DNA from: Lachnospiraceae bacterium
GTDB lineage: Bacteria > Bacillota > Clostridia > Lachnospirales > Lachnospiraceae
DNA: 64,000 nucleotides
Direction of reading: 5' to 3'
Assembly (NCBI GenBank): GCA_015057505.1
Contig: SVEG01000003.1
Location: 62,001 to 126,000, forward strand
In this document: piece by piece, positions 8,445 through 15,975 of the stretch
Layout of the letters: each line of letters starts with the position of its first letter
Numbering within the stretch: the stretch's first letter is position 1
Program-made: the position numbers and the translations under genes
Notes under the pieces: generated by a model
Databases searched by the model: none
The model's input: the letters and a program-made list of their open reading frames with translations, nothing else
What the model was told of the DNA's origin: nothing

Positions 8445-9244
8445 TTCGAGATATAACAATCGGTCAGTATTATCCGGCAGTTTCGCCGATACACAAGCTT
8501 GATCCCAGAGTTAAGCTTGCCGGAACGCTTATATTTTTAATATCGCTCTTTCTTACGGAGAGTGTAGTCGGATATGTACTTGCCACAATTTTTCTTGCAG
8601 GCGTAATAAAGCTTTCTAAAGTGCCTCTCAAATTCATTTTAAGGGGTCTTAAAGCGATTTTTGTTATTCTTGCGTTCAGTGTTGCCTTTAACCTTTTTTT
8701 GACGAGTGGCGAGGTTTTGGTGCAGTTCTGGATTTTTAAGATAACAAAAGAGGGCGTAAGAACAGCACTCATGATGGCGATAAGACTTGTGTATCTTATC
8801 ATAGGTTCGTCAATTATGACACTTACAACAACGCCTAATGATTTGACGGACGGCCTTGAAAAGGCACTCAGCCCTCTTAAGAAGATAAAAGTTCCCGTGC
8901 ACGAGATAGCTATGATGATGTCGATTGCGCTTCGTTTTATTCCTATTCTTATGGAAGAGACGGACAAAATCATGAAGGCGCAGATGGCGAGAGGTGCCGA
9001 TTTTGAGAGCGGTAACATTATTAAGAGAGCCAAGAGCCTTGTTCCTATACTTGTGCCGTTATTTATCTCGGCATTCAGAAGAGCCGACGACCTTGCGATG
9101 GCTATGGAGGCAAGATGTTATCACGGAGGCGACGGCAGAACCAAGATGAAGCCGCTCAAATATAAGAAGCATGATTTTGCGGCATATATCGTGTTGTTTG
9201 CGTATTTAGGCGCAATTATATGTATAAGAATATTTATAGGTTAA
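8441..9244 (+). CDS. ecfT: ECF transporter transmembrane protein EcfT
   Basis: EcfT is the membrane scaffold that links the two ATPases to the substrate-specific S component. The 267-aa protein starts with the family pattern GQYYP and HKLDPRVKL, has about five to six hydrophobic helices, and carries the coupling-helix motifs AQMARGADF and AMEARCYHG; the ARG-type motifs bind the ATPases. It overlaps ecfA2 by four bases and precedes truA, the standard Firmicutes order. Confidence 0.95.
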   Translation: MIRDITIGQYYPAVSPIHKLDPRVKLAGTLIFLISLFLTESVVGYVLATIFLAGVIKLSKVPLKFILRGLKAIFVILAFSVAFNLFLTSGEVLVQFWIFKITKEGVRTALMMAIRLVYLIIGSSIMTLTTTPNDLTDGLEKALSPLKKIKVPVHEIAMMMSIALRFIPILMEETDKIMKAQMARGADFESGNIIKRAKSLVPILVPLFISAFRRADDLAMAMEARCYHGGDGRTKMKPLKYKKHDFAAYIVLFAYLGAIICIRIFIG

Positions 9245-9317
9245 AGAATGTTTTATGATAAGGCAGGCTGTTATGGCAGGCCTTTCATTTTGAAAGTATG
9301 TTAAAGGAGGTAAGAAT

Positions 9318-10064
9318 ATGCGTGTAAAACTTGTTGTTGCTTACGACGGAACCAATTACTGCGGCTGGCAGCTTCAAAATAACGGAGTTACGGTTGAGGA
9401 AGTTCTTAACAAAGCACTCAGTGATTTGTGTGGCGAACCGATAGAAGTTATCGGTGCGAGCAGGACGGATTCCGGTGTGCATGCATACGGTAATGTCGCT
9501 GTTTTTGACAGTAATACGCGTATTCCTGCCGAGAAGATATCCTATGCCCTCAATCAGAGACTTCCCGAAGATGTGCGTGTGCAGTCATCAGAAGAGGTTG
9601 CACCGGATTTCCACCCGAGACATTGCAACAGCAGAAAAACCTATGAGTACAGGATATTAAACAGCAGTTTTGAGCAACCGATTGGAAGCAGATATGTGCA
9701 TTTTACATACAGACAGCTTGATGTGGAAAAAATGCAGGAGGCGGCAAAATATTTGCTTGGCGAGCATGACTTTAAAAGCTTTTGCTCGGCAGGCAGCCAG
9801 GTAAAAGAAACCGTCCGAACGATATATGATTTGGCTGTTACAAAAAACGGTGATTATATAACAATCAGGGTGACCGGCAGTGGCTTCCTATATAATATGG
9901 TAAGAATCATTGCAGGAACGCTTATGGCTATAGGAATGGGAGAATATCCACCGGAAAATATGAAGGATATTATAGAAGCCTGTGAGCGTTCTGCGGCAGG
10001 TCCCACGGCTCCGGCAAGAGGACTGGCACTTATTGGAATCGAATATGAAAAAAGTCCTATTTAA
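9318..10064 (+). CDS. truA: tRNA pseudouridine synthase TruA
   Basis: TruA converts uridines 38-40 in the tRNA anticodon stem-loop to pseudouridine. The catalytic Asp is in GASRTDSGVHA (about residue 51). Further signatures are NYCGWQLQ near the N-terminus, HPRHCNSRKTYEYRI and the C-terminal SGFLYNMVRIIAGTL. The 248-aa length is normal. AAAGGAGGTAAG precedes the ATG. A 73-base gap separates it from ecfT. Confidence 0.97.
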   Translation: MRVKLVVAYDGTNYCGWQLQNNGVTVEEVLNKALSDLCGEPIEVIGASRTDSGVHAYGNVAVFDSNTRIPAEKISYALNQRLPEDVRVQSSEEVAPDFHPRHCNSRKTYEYRILNSSFEQPIGSRYVHFTYRQLDVEKMQEAAKYLLGEHDFKSFCSAGSQVKETVRTIYDLAVTKNGDYITIRVTGSGFLYNMVRIIAGTLMAIGMGEYPPENMKDIIEACERSAAGPTAPARGLALIGIEYEKSPI

Positions 10065-10078
10065 TTTGTAAAATTTAG

Positions 10079-10107
10079 TTGACATGCTTGCAGATATGTA
10101 ATATAAT
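10079..10107 (+). promoter_or_regulatory. Consensus sigma-A promoter of rplM-rpsI
   Basis: A perfect TTGACA (10079-10084) and a perfect TATAAT (10102-10107) are separated by exactly 17 bases. The predicted transcript starts near 10114 and carries an untranslated leader of about 155 bases before rplM. Confidence 0.9.
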
Positions 10108-10112
10108 GTTTA

Positions 10113-10218
10113 ACTGTGACATGATGTGTAAAAGAGTTTGTGTAACAAACTTTTTTGGAAACATAGTTTCCCATTGAGTAAAAAATGCTTATATCCATGC
10201 CCCGGTGACAGCATTTTT
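10113..10218 (+). promoter_or_regulatory. Structured leader of rplM-rpsI, shared motif copy 1
   Basis: The leader holds three hairpins in order. The first is AGTTTGT/ACAAACT (10135-10141 with 10145-10151) followed by a T run, like a small terminator. The second is GGAAAC/GTTTCC (10157-10162 with 10166-10171). Then comes an A6 tract whose AAAAATGC (10181-10188) pairs with GCATTTTT (10211-10218). A similar layout recurs at 25371-25453 before an unrelated gene. Firmicutes are known to have L13 leader RNAs, so autoregulation is plausible, but I cannot match this to a named family. Confidence 0.6.
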
Positions 10219-10268
10219 GAATAGATGTACTAGAGAAGAAAGAAAAACTAATTTAAGGAGGTAAACCC

Positions 10269-10697
10269 ATGAAGAGTTTTATGGCTAGCACAGCAACAGT
10301 TGAAAGAAAATGGTATGTAGTTGACGCTACAGGATATACATTGGGTCGCTTAGCATCTGAGATCGCTAAGGTTTTAAGAGGTAAGAATAAGCCGATTTAC
10401 ACACCTCACATTGATACAGGTGATTATGTAATCGTTATTAACGCAGACAAGGTTAAAGTAACAGGTAAGAAGTTACTTCAGAAGATTTACTACAATCATT
10501 CAGACTACGTAGGCGGAATGAAAGAGACATCACTTAAGGAGATGTTAGAGAAGAAGCCTGAAAGAGTTATTGAACTTGCAGTAAAAGGTATGCTTCCGAA
10601 GGGACCTCTCGGAAGAGAAATGTACACAAAGCTTCACGTATACGCTGGTGCAGAGCATCCTCATGCAGCTCAGCAGCCTGAAGTACTTACATTTTAA
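10269..10697 (+). CDS. rplM: 50S ribosomal protein L13
   Basis: L13 is an early-assembly 23S rRNA binding protein. The 142-aa length is exactly that of the family. Motifs are [44 protein letters not shown] and [26 protein letters not shown] stands seven bases before the ATG at 10269. It forms a two-gene operon with rpsI (26-base gap) behind a consensus promoter and a structured leader. Confidence 0.98.
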   Translation: MKSFMASTATVERKWYVVDATGYTLGRLASEIAKVLRGKNKPIYTPHIDTGDYVIVINADKVKVTGKKLLQKIYYNHSDYVGGMKETSLKEMLEKKPERVIELAVKGMLPKGPLGREMYTKLHVYAGAEHPHAAQQPEVLTF

Positions 10698-10723
10698 TCG
10701 GGATCTGGAAGGAGGAAATAACA

Positions 10724-11116
10724 ATGGCTAACGCAAAATTTTACGGCACAGGTAGAAGAAAGAAAAGTATCGCAAGAGTATACTTAGTACCCGGAAAAGG
10801 TAATATTACAATCAACAAGAGAAGTATAGATGAGTATTTTGGTTTCGAGACATTGAAGGTTATCGTTCGTCAGCCTCTTACAGTAACAGAGACAACTGAC
10901 AAGTTCGATGTTATCGTAAACGTACGTGGTGGTGGATACACAGGTCAGGCTGGTGCTATCAGACACGGTATTTCAAGAGCACTCTTACAGGCAGACGCAG
11001 ACTATCGTCCGGCTCTTAAGAAGGAAGGTTTCCTTACAAGAGATCCGAGAATGAAAGAAAGAAAGAAACCCGGTCTCAAGGCTGCACGTAGAGCGCCTCA
11101 GTTCAGCAAACGTTAG
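10724..11116 (+). CDS. rpsI: 30S ribosomal protein S9
   Basis: S9 sits in the head of the 30S subunit, and its C-terminal tail reaches the P-site tRNA anticodon. The 130-aa protein starts [20 protein letters not shown], has [21 protein letters not shown] in the core and ends with the conserved QFSKR. GGAGGAAATAAC precedes the ATG. It is the last gene of the ribosomal block; a terminator follows. Confidence 0.98.
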   Translation: MANAKFYGTGRRKKSIARVYLVPGKGNITINKRSIDEYFGFETLKVIVRQPLTVTETTDKFDVIVNVRGGGYTGQAGAIRHGISRALLQADADYRPALKKEGFLTRDPRMKERKKPGLKAARRAPQFSKR

Positions 11117-11136
11117 GGATTACTGCGAATTGCAGT

Positions 11137-11178
11137 TCAAAAAAGAACTCCAGAGTTTACTCGAGGAGTTCTTTTTTT
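11137..11178 (+). terminator. Intrinsic terminator after rpsI
   Basis: AAAAAAGAACTCC and GGAGTTCTTTTTT form a 13-bp stem ending in seven T on the plus strand and preceded by A on the left. It therefore works on the plus strand and possibly on both. Confidence 0.9.
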
Positions 11179-11181
11179 GTG

Positions 11182-11300
11182 CTGCGATTCATTGGAAGAC
11201 AAGAAATGGCCGAGATGAAGATGCCTGAGTTCTGCAAAGCAGAACGATAAGCACGAAGTGCGACAGGCATCGTAATCGCGGTTCTTTCTTGGCTTCGCAG
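11182..11300 (+). ncRNA. Candidate structured RNA or repeat element, copy 1
   Basis: The 366-base gap between rpsI and the next gene holds nested pairings. CTGCGA/TCGCAG (11182-11187 with 11295-11300), CAAGAAA/TTTCTTG (11200-11206 with 11285-11291) and an interrupted stem 11210-11220 with 11271-11281 close on ATGCCTG/CAGGCAT (11221-11227 with 11264-11270). Inside are two hairpins, GTTCTGC-AAA-GCAGAAC (11229-11245) and GCAC-GAA-GTGC (11251-11261). A small hairpin AATCC/GGATT with GCAA loop and T3 follows (11302-11315). The three-way junction recurs at 62430-62475. No ORF here is credible. Confidence 0.55.
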
Positions 11301-11414
11301 TAATCCGCAAGGATTTTCAAGGTTGTTCTTGTGGGCACAGATAACATCATAATAATTAGAAATCAAGATAATATTGAGAATAAGATAATTAAATAAATAT
11401 ATTTACCGAAAATG

Positions 11415-11443
11415 TTGAAATGTTACCGAATATGTGGTATTAT
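11415..11443 (+). promoter_or_regulatory. Sigma-A promoter with extended -10
   Basis: TTGAAA (11415-11420) and TATTAT (11438-11443) are spaced by 17 bases, with TGG directly before the -10 box. It drives the YdcF-like gene that starts 40 bases later. Confidence 0.7.
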
Positions 11444-11482
11444 GATTTTGGTACTAAAAAAATAAATTACGGAGGAACCAAA

Positions 11483-12097
11483 ATGAATAAAATTATTTCT
11501 GACATTTCTGAATATATTTTTGTTGCTGATACTCCACAAGCAGTAGATGCAATATTTCTTCCGGGAGGATCTTATCCTGAACTGCCGGAATATGCTGCTG
11601 AATTATTTCATAAAGGATATGCTAATTTTCTTATTCCATCAGGAGGTATAAGTATAAAACGCGATAAATGGCAGGGAGTAAGTTCAAAATCAGAAATATA
11701 CACTGGAAATTATAACTCGGATTGTGAGTTTTTCACGGATGTACTTATTAAAAATGGTGTGACGCGAGATGCTATTATTTGTGAAAATCAATCCCAACAT
11801 ACGCGTGATAATGCTTTTTTATCGAGGACAGTTGTCGATGAATTGGGAATAAAGATAAAAAGCGCAATAATTGTATGCAAAGCATTTCATGCAAGAAGGT
11901 GTCTGATGTTATATCAAATGGCGTTTCCAGATGTATCAATTATTGTTTGTCCGGTGCATTGTTACAATATCACTAAAGAAAATTGGTTTACAACGGAAAA
12001 AGGAATTGATAGGGTTTTGGGAGAACTTGCACGTTGTGGAAACCAGTTTGTAAGTGATGTGAAGTCGTATTTATTCATGGATAAACATGACAGGTAG
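11483..12097 (+). CDS. YdcF-like (DUF218/ElyC-SanA) protein
   Basis: The protein belongs to the DUF218 family, which has a Rossmann-like fold and few defined functions (E. coli SanA and ElyC affect envelope integrity; YdcF binds S-adenosylmethionine). The start ATG 11483 follows GGAGGAACC, giving 204 aa; the frame is open upstream to 11420 but without a ribosome binding site. The motifs AIFLPGGSYPE, FLIPSGG, ENQSQHTRDNA (the usual E-x-x-S-x-x-T-x-x-N pattern) and IIVCKAFHARRC are typical. No membrane segment is present. It opens the AT-rich accessory block and is followed 47 bases later by a DeoR-type regulator. Confidence 0.85.
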   Translation: MNKIISDISEYIFVADTPQAVDAIFLPGGSYPELPEYAAELFHKGYANFLIPSGGISIKRDKWQGVSSKSEIYTGNYNSDCEFFTDVLIKNGVTRDAIICENQSQHTRDNAFLSRTVVDELGIKIKSAIIVCKAFHARRCLMLYQMAFPDVSIIVCPVHCYNITKENWFTTEKGIDRVLGELARCGNQFVSDVKSYLFMDKHDR

Positions 12098-12144
12098 GAA
12101 ATAAAATTACTATTTTAGTCTATCTATTGATTTGGAGGAGCAAT

Positions 12145-12918
12145 ATGTTTATTGAAGAACGTCATAATGAAATAACTGACATAATTAAAGCAAATGGAAA
12201 AGTAACAGTATCTGAAATAACAGAGAAGTATGGAATATCAGATGAATCTGCACGTAGGGATTTAAGATTGCTTGAACAGAAAGGTGTATGCAAGAGAACG
12301 CATGGAGGAGCTATTTTGGCTAATCAGGTTAGTGTGAGACCACCACTGGATCGTAATTTTGATAATATGCCTATCTATGATAATTACAAAGAAATATCAA
12401 GGGTTGCATCCGGTATGATTCGTGAGAATGATATTGTGTATTTGACAGCAGGGTCTTTGGGATATATAATGACTTCTTTTTTGCCAAGAGATATTCATTA
12501 CACATTAGTTGTAAATTCAGTTGATATAGGAAAGGCTTTAAGAGGTTTTGATAATGTTGATGTGTATATTGCGGGAGGGAAGATGCGACAAAGTGGCTCG
12601 TTGGTTGACAGTTTTGCCAGTAATTTTGTAAGCAACTTGCATTTTGATTTGTGCTTTATAACGGGAGGAGGATTGACTGCTGATTTTGGTTTATCTAATG
12701 GTACAGATGAAACGGCAACTTTTCAAAGAACTGTAATAAAAAATAGTAGAAAGAAGTGTTTATTGATGCCTGGTGCAAAAATTGGCGTAGATTCATTTGT
12801 TAAGGTATGTGAAGTAGATTCATTTGATACTATAATTACAGACTGGGATTGTGTTGAAAATCAAATTGTAGCTATTGAAGAAAAAGGTGTGGAGGTAATT
12901 GTTGTACAAGAAAATTAA
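12145..12918 (+). CDS. DeoR/GlpR-family transcriptional regulator
   Basis: This 257-aa regulator has an N-terminal helix-turn-helix (about residues 1-55, ERHNEITDIIKANGKVTV, SDESARRDLRLLEQKG, KRTHGGA) and a C-terminal DeoRC sugar-phosphate-isomerase-like sensor domain (IAGGKMRQSGSLVDSFA). Such proteins usually repress sugar or nucleoside catabolic genes and are released by a phosphorylated sugar. I chose ATG 12145 because TTTGGAGGAGC precedes it. No sugar-catabolic operon is adjacent; its neighbours are the YdcF-like gene and a defence cluster, so the target is unknown. Confidence 0.88.
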   Translation: MFIEERHNEITDIIKANGKVTVSEITEKYGISDESARRDLRLLEQKGVCKRTHGGAILANQVSVRPPLDRNFDNMPIYDNYKEISRVASGMIRENDIVYLTAGSLGYIMTSFLPRDIHYTLVVNSVDIGKALRGFDNVDVYIAGGKMRQSGSLVDSFASNFVSNLHFDLCFITGGGLTADFGLSNGTDETATFQRTVIKNSRKKCLLMPGAKIGVDSFVKVCEVDSFDTIITDWDCVENQIVAIEEKGVEVIVVQEN

Positions 12919-12982
12919 CAATGATTAGATAATTTGTACTCAGAAAAAGATTTTAGATAGAACTGTAATGTGGTGTGCGGAG

Positions 12983-13020
12983 AAAAGCAAGGCAAAAGTG
13001 CCTTGCTTTTTATTTTTTTT
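12983..13020 (+). terminator. Terminator after the DeoR-type gene
   Basis: AAAGCAAGGCA and TGCCTTGCTTT pair over 11 bp around a four-base loop, followed by a long T-rich tract. Confidence 0.85.
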
Positions 13021-13065
13021 GCACAGAGAAAATACAATGAAATGAGAAAAAATCACATTTGGATG

Positions 13066-13093
13066 TTGATTTTTTTGCAAAAGTGCATATAAT
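13066..13093 (+). promoter_or_regulatory. Likely promoter of the RloA/RloB cluster
   Basis: TTGATT (13066-13071) and TATAAT (13088-13093) are spaced by 16 bases, 31 bases before the RloA-like ATG and just after the upstream terminator. The cluster therefore appears to be its own transcription unit. Confidence 0.6.
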
Positions 13094-13124
13094 AGAAAAT
13101 AGAAAAGAAGGTGAGGTTACCATT

Positions 13125-14387
13125 ATGTTAATACAATTCAATTTTAAAAATTTTAAATCGTTTAGGGAAGAAGCTACTTTAGATTTGTCCGCAGCTAAGA
13201 TGACAGAGTTCTCGGACAGAGTTGTAACTATCGGTAGCGAGAAGATATTGCCTGTTGCAGCCATTTATGGAGCAAATGCAAGTGGCAAATCTAATATATA
13301 TAATGCATTTGAGTATATGTCAGAGTATGTTGTGGATTCTTTTAAGTACGGAGATGAGGAGGAAAACTTTGAAGAGTTCAGACCAACTCCATTCTTATTT
13401 GATTCTACATCAGCAGATGCTGAATCAAGTTTTGAAGTGTATTTTACATTGCCGGGTGATAAGGCGGAGAAAATCTATAATTATGGTTTTTGCATTGGTA
13501 AGGAAGGTGTGACGGAAGAATGGTTGAATTCAAAGGCAAAGACTGCGAGAAAGTACAGTACGGTATTTTATCGTGGAACTACTGATGATGAATTAGATTT
13601 ATCCGGATTCCCTAAGAATAGTAGAGATAATATTCAGGTTGCGTTAGAAAAGCAGGTTCTTATTATTTCGTTGGGAGCAAAGCTTAAGATTGCTAAGTGT
13701 AAGGCAATTAGAGATTGGTTCATTGCAAATGAGTTTGCCGATTTTGGCGATCCGTTTACTAATTTTTTCTTGCATAGAAGATTGCCAAAGGGATTTGTAG
13801 AAGATAAGGAAGTTCAGCAGAAGGTTGTGGAATACTTTGCATCTTTTGATGAGCATATCAAGGACTTTAGAATTGAGAAGGTTCCGCAAGAAGGTGAATC
13901 AAAGGAAGAGCGGTATAAAATTCATGCTCTTCATAAGAAGATTGATTCGGATGAGATGGCAGATATTCCATTAGAATTAGAGTCTGCCGGTACATTGAAG
14001 ATGTTTGCTTTATATCCGGAATTGCAGGAAGTGTTAGAAAACGGTAGTGTGTTCTTTATTGACGAATTGAATGCCCGTTTGCATCCGCTATTGGTTAGAA
14101 ACCTTATACTTACGTTCTTGAATCCTAAGATTAACACAAATCATGCACAGTTGATATTCACAACTCACGATACATGGCAGCTATCTAATCAGTTATTGCG
14201 TCGTGATGAAATCTGGTTTGTTGAAAAGGATGCCAGAGGTTTATCTACATTGTATTCATTGGCTGACTTTGTGGATGAGGATGGTGTTCGCATTCGTAAG
14301 GATGAAAGTTATGAGAAGAATTACCTGCTTGGAAAGTATGGTGCAATCCCCGACTTAAAGAGTATTGATATGTTTATGGAGGAGTAG
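13125..14387 (+). CDS. RloA/AbiLi-like AAA ATPase
   Basis: This 420-aa protein is an ABC/SMC-like AAA ATPase of the AAA15/AAA21 type found in OLD-, PARIS-, RloAB- and AbiL-type anti-phage systems. It opens with the usual N-terminal strand pattern FNFKNFKSFREEATLDLSA. Walker A GANASGKSN is at 49-57, Walker B FFIDELNARLHP near 308 and a switch-His segment IFTTHD near 346. ATG 13125 follows AAGGTGAGG. The stop is two bases before a RloB-type gene. In established two-gene systems the ATPase senses infection and the partner is the effector; that role here is inferred. Confidence 0.88.
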   Translation: MLIQFNFKNFKSFREEATLDLSAAKMTEFSDRVVTIGSEKILPVAAIYGANASGKSNIYNAFEYMSEYVVDSFKYGDEEENFEEFRPTPFLFDSTSADAESSFEVYFTLPGDKAEKIYNYGFCIGKEGVTEEWLNSKAKTARKYSTVFYRGTTDDELDLSGFPKNSRDNIQVALEKQVLIISLGAKLKIAKCKAIRDWFIANEFADFGDPFTNFFLHRRLPKGFVEDKEVQQKVVEYFASFDEHIKDFRIEKVPQEGESKEERYKIHALHKKIDSDEMADIPLELESAGTLKMFALYPELQEVLENGSVFFIDELNARLHPLLVRNLILTFLNPKINTNHAQLIFTTHDTWQLSNQLLRRDEIWFVEKDARGLSTLYSLADFVDEDGVRIRKDESYEKNYLLGKYGAIPDLKSIDMFMEE

Positions 14388-14389
14388 GG

Positions 14390-15031
14390 ATGGCAAAAAA
14401 GGATAGGGCAGGTAACAGAAAAACTCGCGAACAAAAGAAACAATTCAAAGTGCCGGAATTAGGCTACTATTTGATTGTCACAGATACAGAAGCTACAGAG
14501 CGTTGTTTTTTTACAGGATTGCATCAGGCTTTGCCGGAGGATGTTAGAAATAAGCTTGTCATAAAGGTTGTAGAAACGAAGACGCGTGCCATGATAGATA
14601 AATGCTTGGAACTTACTGCATATGAGGCGCAATACCGTATCCCATGGATTGTATTCGATAGAGACCAGGTGCAAGGCTTTGATGAAATCATCGAAGAGGC
14701 AGAGAAAAAGGACATACAGGTAGGTTGGTCTAATCCATGCTTTGAAATATGGATGTACGCTTATTTTGGTTCTATGCCGGCAATACAAGATTCTTGGGCT
14801 TGTTGCTCTGAGTTTGGACGATTATATGAAAGCAAAACCGGGCAGACGTATTCCAAAGCAGATGAAAAGATGTACGGAAAACTGTGTATGGCAGGCGATG
14901 AAGAAAAAGCAATACAGATAGCACAGCAGAAGTTGGAGCAGTGTGAAAGAGAAGGGAAAAAGAATCCATCAGAGATGTGCCCGTGTACGACGGTGCATAA
15001 GTTGGTGGGTGAGATTAGAGGGAAAATATAG
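14390..15031 (+). CDS. RloB/AbiLii-like TOPRIM-related effector
   Basis: The 213-aa protein matches the RloB family, partner of RloA ATPases. It has a basic N-terminus (KKDRAGNRKTREQKKQFK), a core strand VTDTEATERCFFTG (residues 29-42) where relatives have an EG-x-TE motif, then VFDRDQ (about 88-93) and NPCFEIWMYAYFG (about 114-126). The FDRD and NPCFE motifs are diagnostic. The usual EGxTE start is altered here to TDTEATE, which could affect metal binding. GGAGGAGTAGGG lies in the end of the ATPase gene, so the pair is translationally coupled. Confidence 0.82.
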   Translation: MAKKDRAGNRKTREQKKQFKVPELGYYLIVTDTEATERCFFTGLHQALPEDVRNKLVIKVVETKTRAMIDKCLELTAYEAQYRIPWIVFDRDQVQGFDEIIEEAEKKDIQVGWSNPCFEIWMYAYFGSMPAIQDSWACCSEFGRLYESKTGQTYSKADEKMYGKLCMAGDEEKAIQIAQQKLEQCEREGKKNPSEMCPCTTVHKLVGEIRGKI

Positions 15032-15058
15032 ACAAGATAAAATAAAGGAGGAACATGA

Positions 15059-15874
15059 GTGAAGTTACGAAACTTTTTATATTTAAATACTAAAATAATT
15101 AATGATTATTTATCTGCGATTGATGGATATGTATATAACGAAGAAGCTCAGTCAATAGCGACAAGTACTGAGGAAGCGATGAAGGCTGGTGGAGGTGTTA
15201 AGCTTGTGTCAGGAGAAGGAACTCATATAGGAAAAACGGCAGAAGAGATAACACGGTCTGTTCAAATTAGTGATGCTGCTAAATTTGATAAAGTATTTAG
15301 ATATTTGCAGGATGGAGACGAGGATGAGCAGATAAAATATTATGAATTCTTATCAGAAGAACTATTTAATGAACTGCGTCGAGATGATTTTTTGGAGGTG
15401 TTGGTAACAGCCCGTTTTTCAAAAATGAAAGAGTTGACAGATACTGTAAAGAAATTGAATGAATTAGCTACAGCTTTTCAAGGGATAACAGACCAGCAAC
15501 TATTGGATAAGCAAGCAAAGGAAGTTGTTGCAGGATTTTCTGCATTGGGAGAATTGCAGTCAGGAAAAGCTATTTCCTGTGTCTTTAATTTTGAAGATGG
15601 GAAGTTCCCTTTAGTGGCATATTTAGACGAAGACTATTTTAAATGTGACCAAGAAAATTTTGTTGGAGAATCATACATGGTATGTAAAGTTTTGCGTAAG
15701 ATTCAAAAAGGGCAGAGTATAAAGTTAGATGAGATATTTGACGATATAAAAAAGATTCCGATGAATCGTCAGCAAAGAAGAAACCTTCCAAAAAGTATGG
15801 ATAATCCAGAAATGTTAAGAGATGTGATTAAGGGACCTGCCCTAGTTGTTGTTCCAATTGCAGTCTACCAATAA
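15059..15874 (+). CDS. DUF6414-like protein, third gene of the RloAB cluster
   Basis: The 271-aa protein has no recognisable catalytic motif or membrane helix. Its start, MKLRNFLYLNTKIINDYLSAIDGYV, resembles what I recall of DUF6414 proteins (FLYLD, then a 'YL..I.G' pattern). It begins at GTG 15059 behind AAAGGAGGAAC; an ATG four bases earlier is in another frame and stops after 12 codons. The middle is predicted helical (KMKELTDTVKKLNELATAF). Lying 27 bases after the RloB gene in the same direction, it may be an accessory subunit of that system. Function is unknown. Confidence 0.65.
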   Translation: MKLRNFLYLNTKIINDYLSAIDGYVYNEEAQSIATSTEEAMKAGGGVKLVSGEGTHIGKTAEEITRSVQISDAAKFDKVFRYLQDGDEDEQIKYYEFLSEELFNELRRDDFLEVLVTARFSKMKELTDTVKKLNELATAFQGITDQQLLDKQAKEVVAGFSALGELQSGKAISCVFNFEDGKFPLVAYLDEDYFKCDQENFVGESYMVCKVLRKIQKGQSIKLDEIFDDIKKIPMNRQQRRNLPKSMDNPEMLRDVIKGPALVVVPIAVYQ

Positions 15875-15932
15875 GATGGACGTAAAATGTAATGACGAAG
15901 TTTTAAAAGAGAAAAAATAGACATATATTCAA

Positions 15933-15961
15933 TTGCTTAAGTATATTCTATTGGATATACA
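15933..15961 (+). promoter_or_regulatory. Possible promoter with overlapping inverted repeat
   Basis: TTGCTT (15933-15938) and TATACA (15956-15961) are 17 bases apart. GTATAT (15941-15946) and ATATAC (15955-15960) form an inverted repeat across the spacer and -10 region, which could be an operator. If this promoter is real, the next gene would more likely start at 16000 than at 15976. Confidence 0.4.
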
Positions 15962-15975
15962 GGAGGTAATTGAAG

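Noticed and set aside
8470-9033. A 187-codon open frame on the minus strand across ecfT
   Set aside because: It is exactly antisense to a clear EcfT frame, has no ribosome binding site or family motif and reads as low-complexity membrane-like sequence.
10113-10218. Identification of the leader as a known riboswitch (preQ1, c-di-GMP, guanidine, fluoride, purine classes)
   Set aside because: None of the conserved core sequences of these classes could be found; only the shared motif itself is supported.
11157-11366. A 69-codon minus-strand frame after rpsI
   Set aside because: It coincides with the nested stem-loops and the terminator, so structure explains the sequence better than coding.
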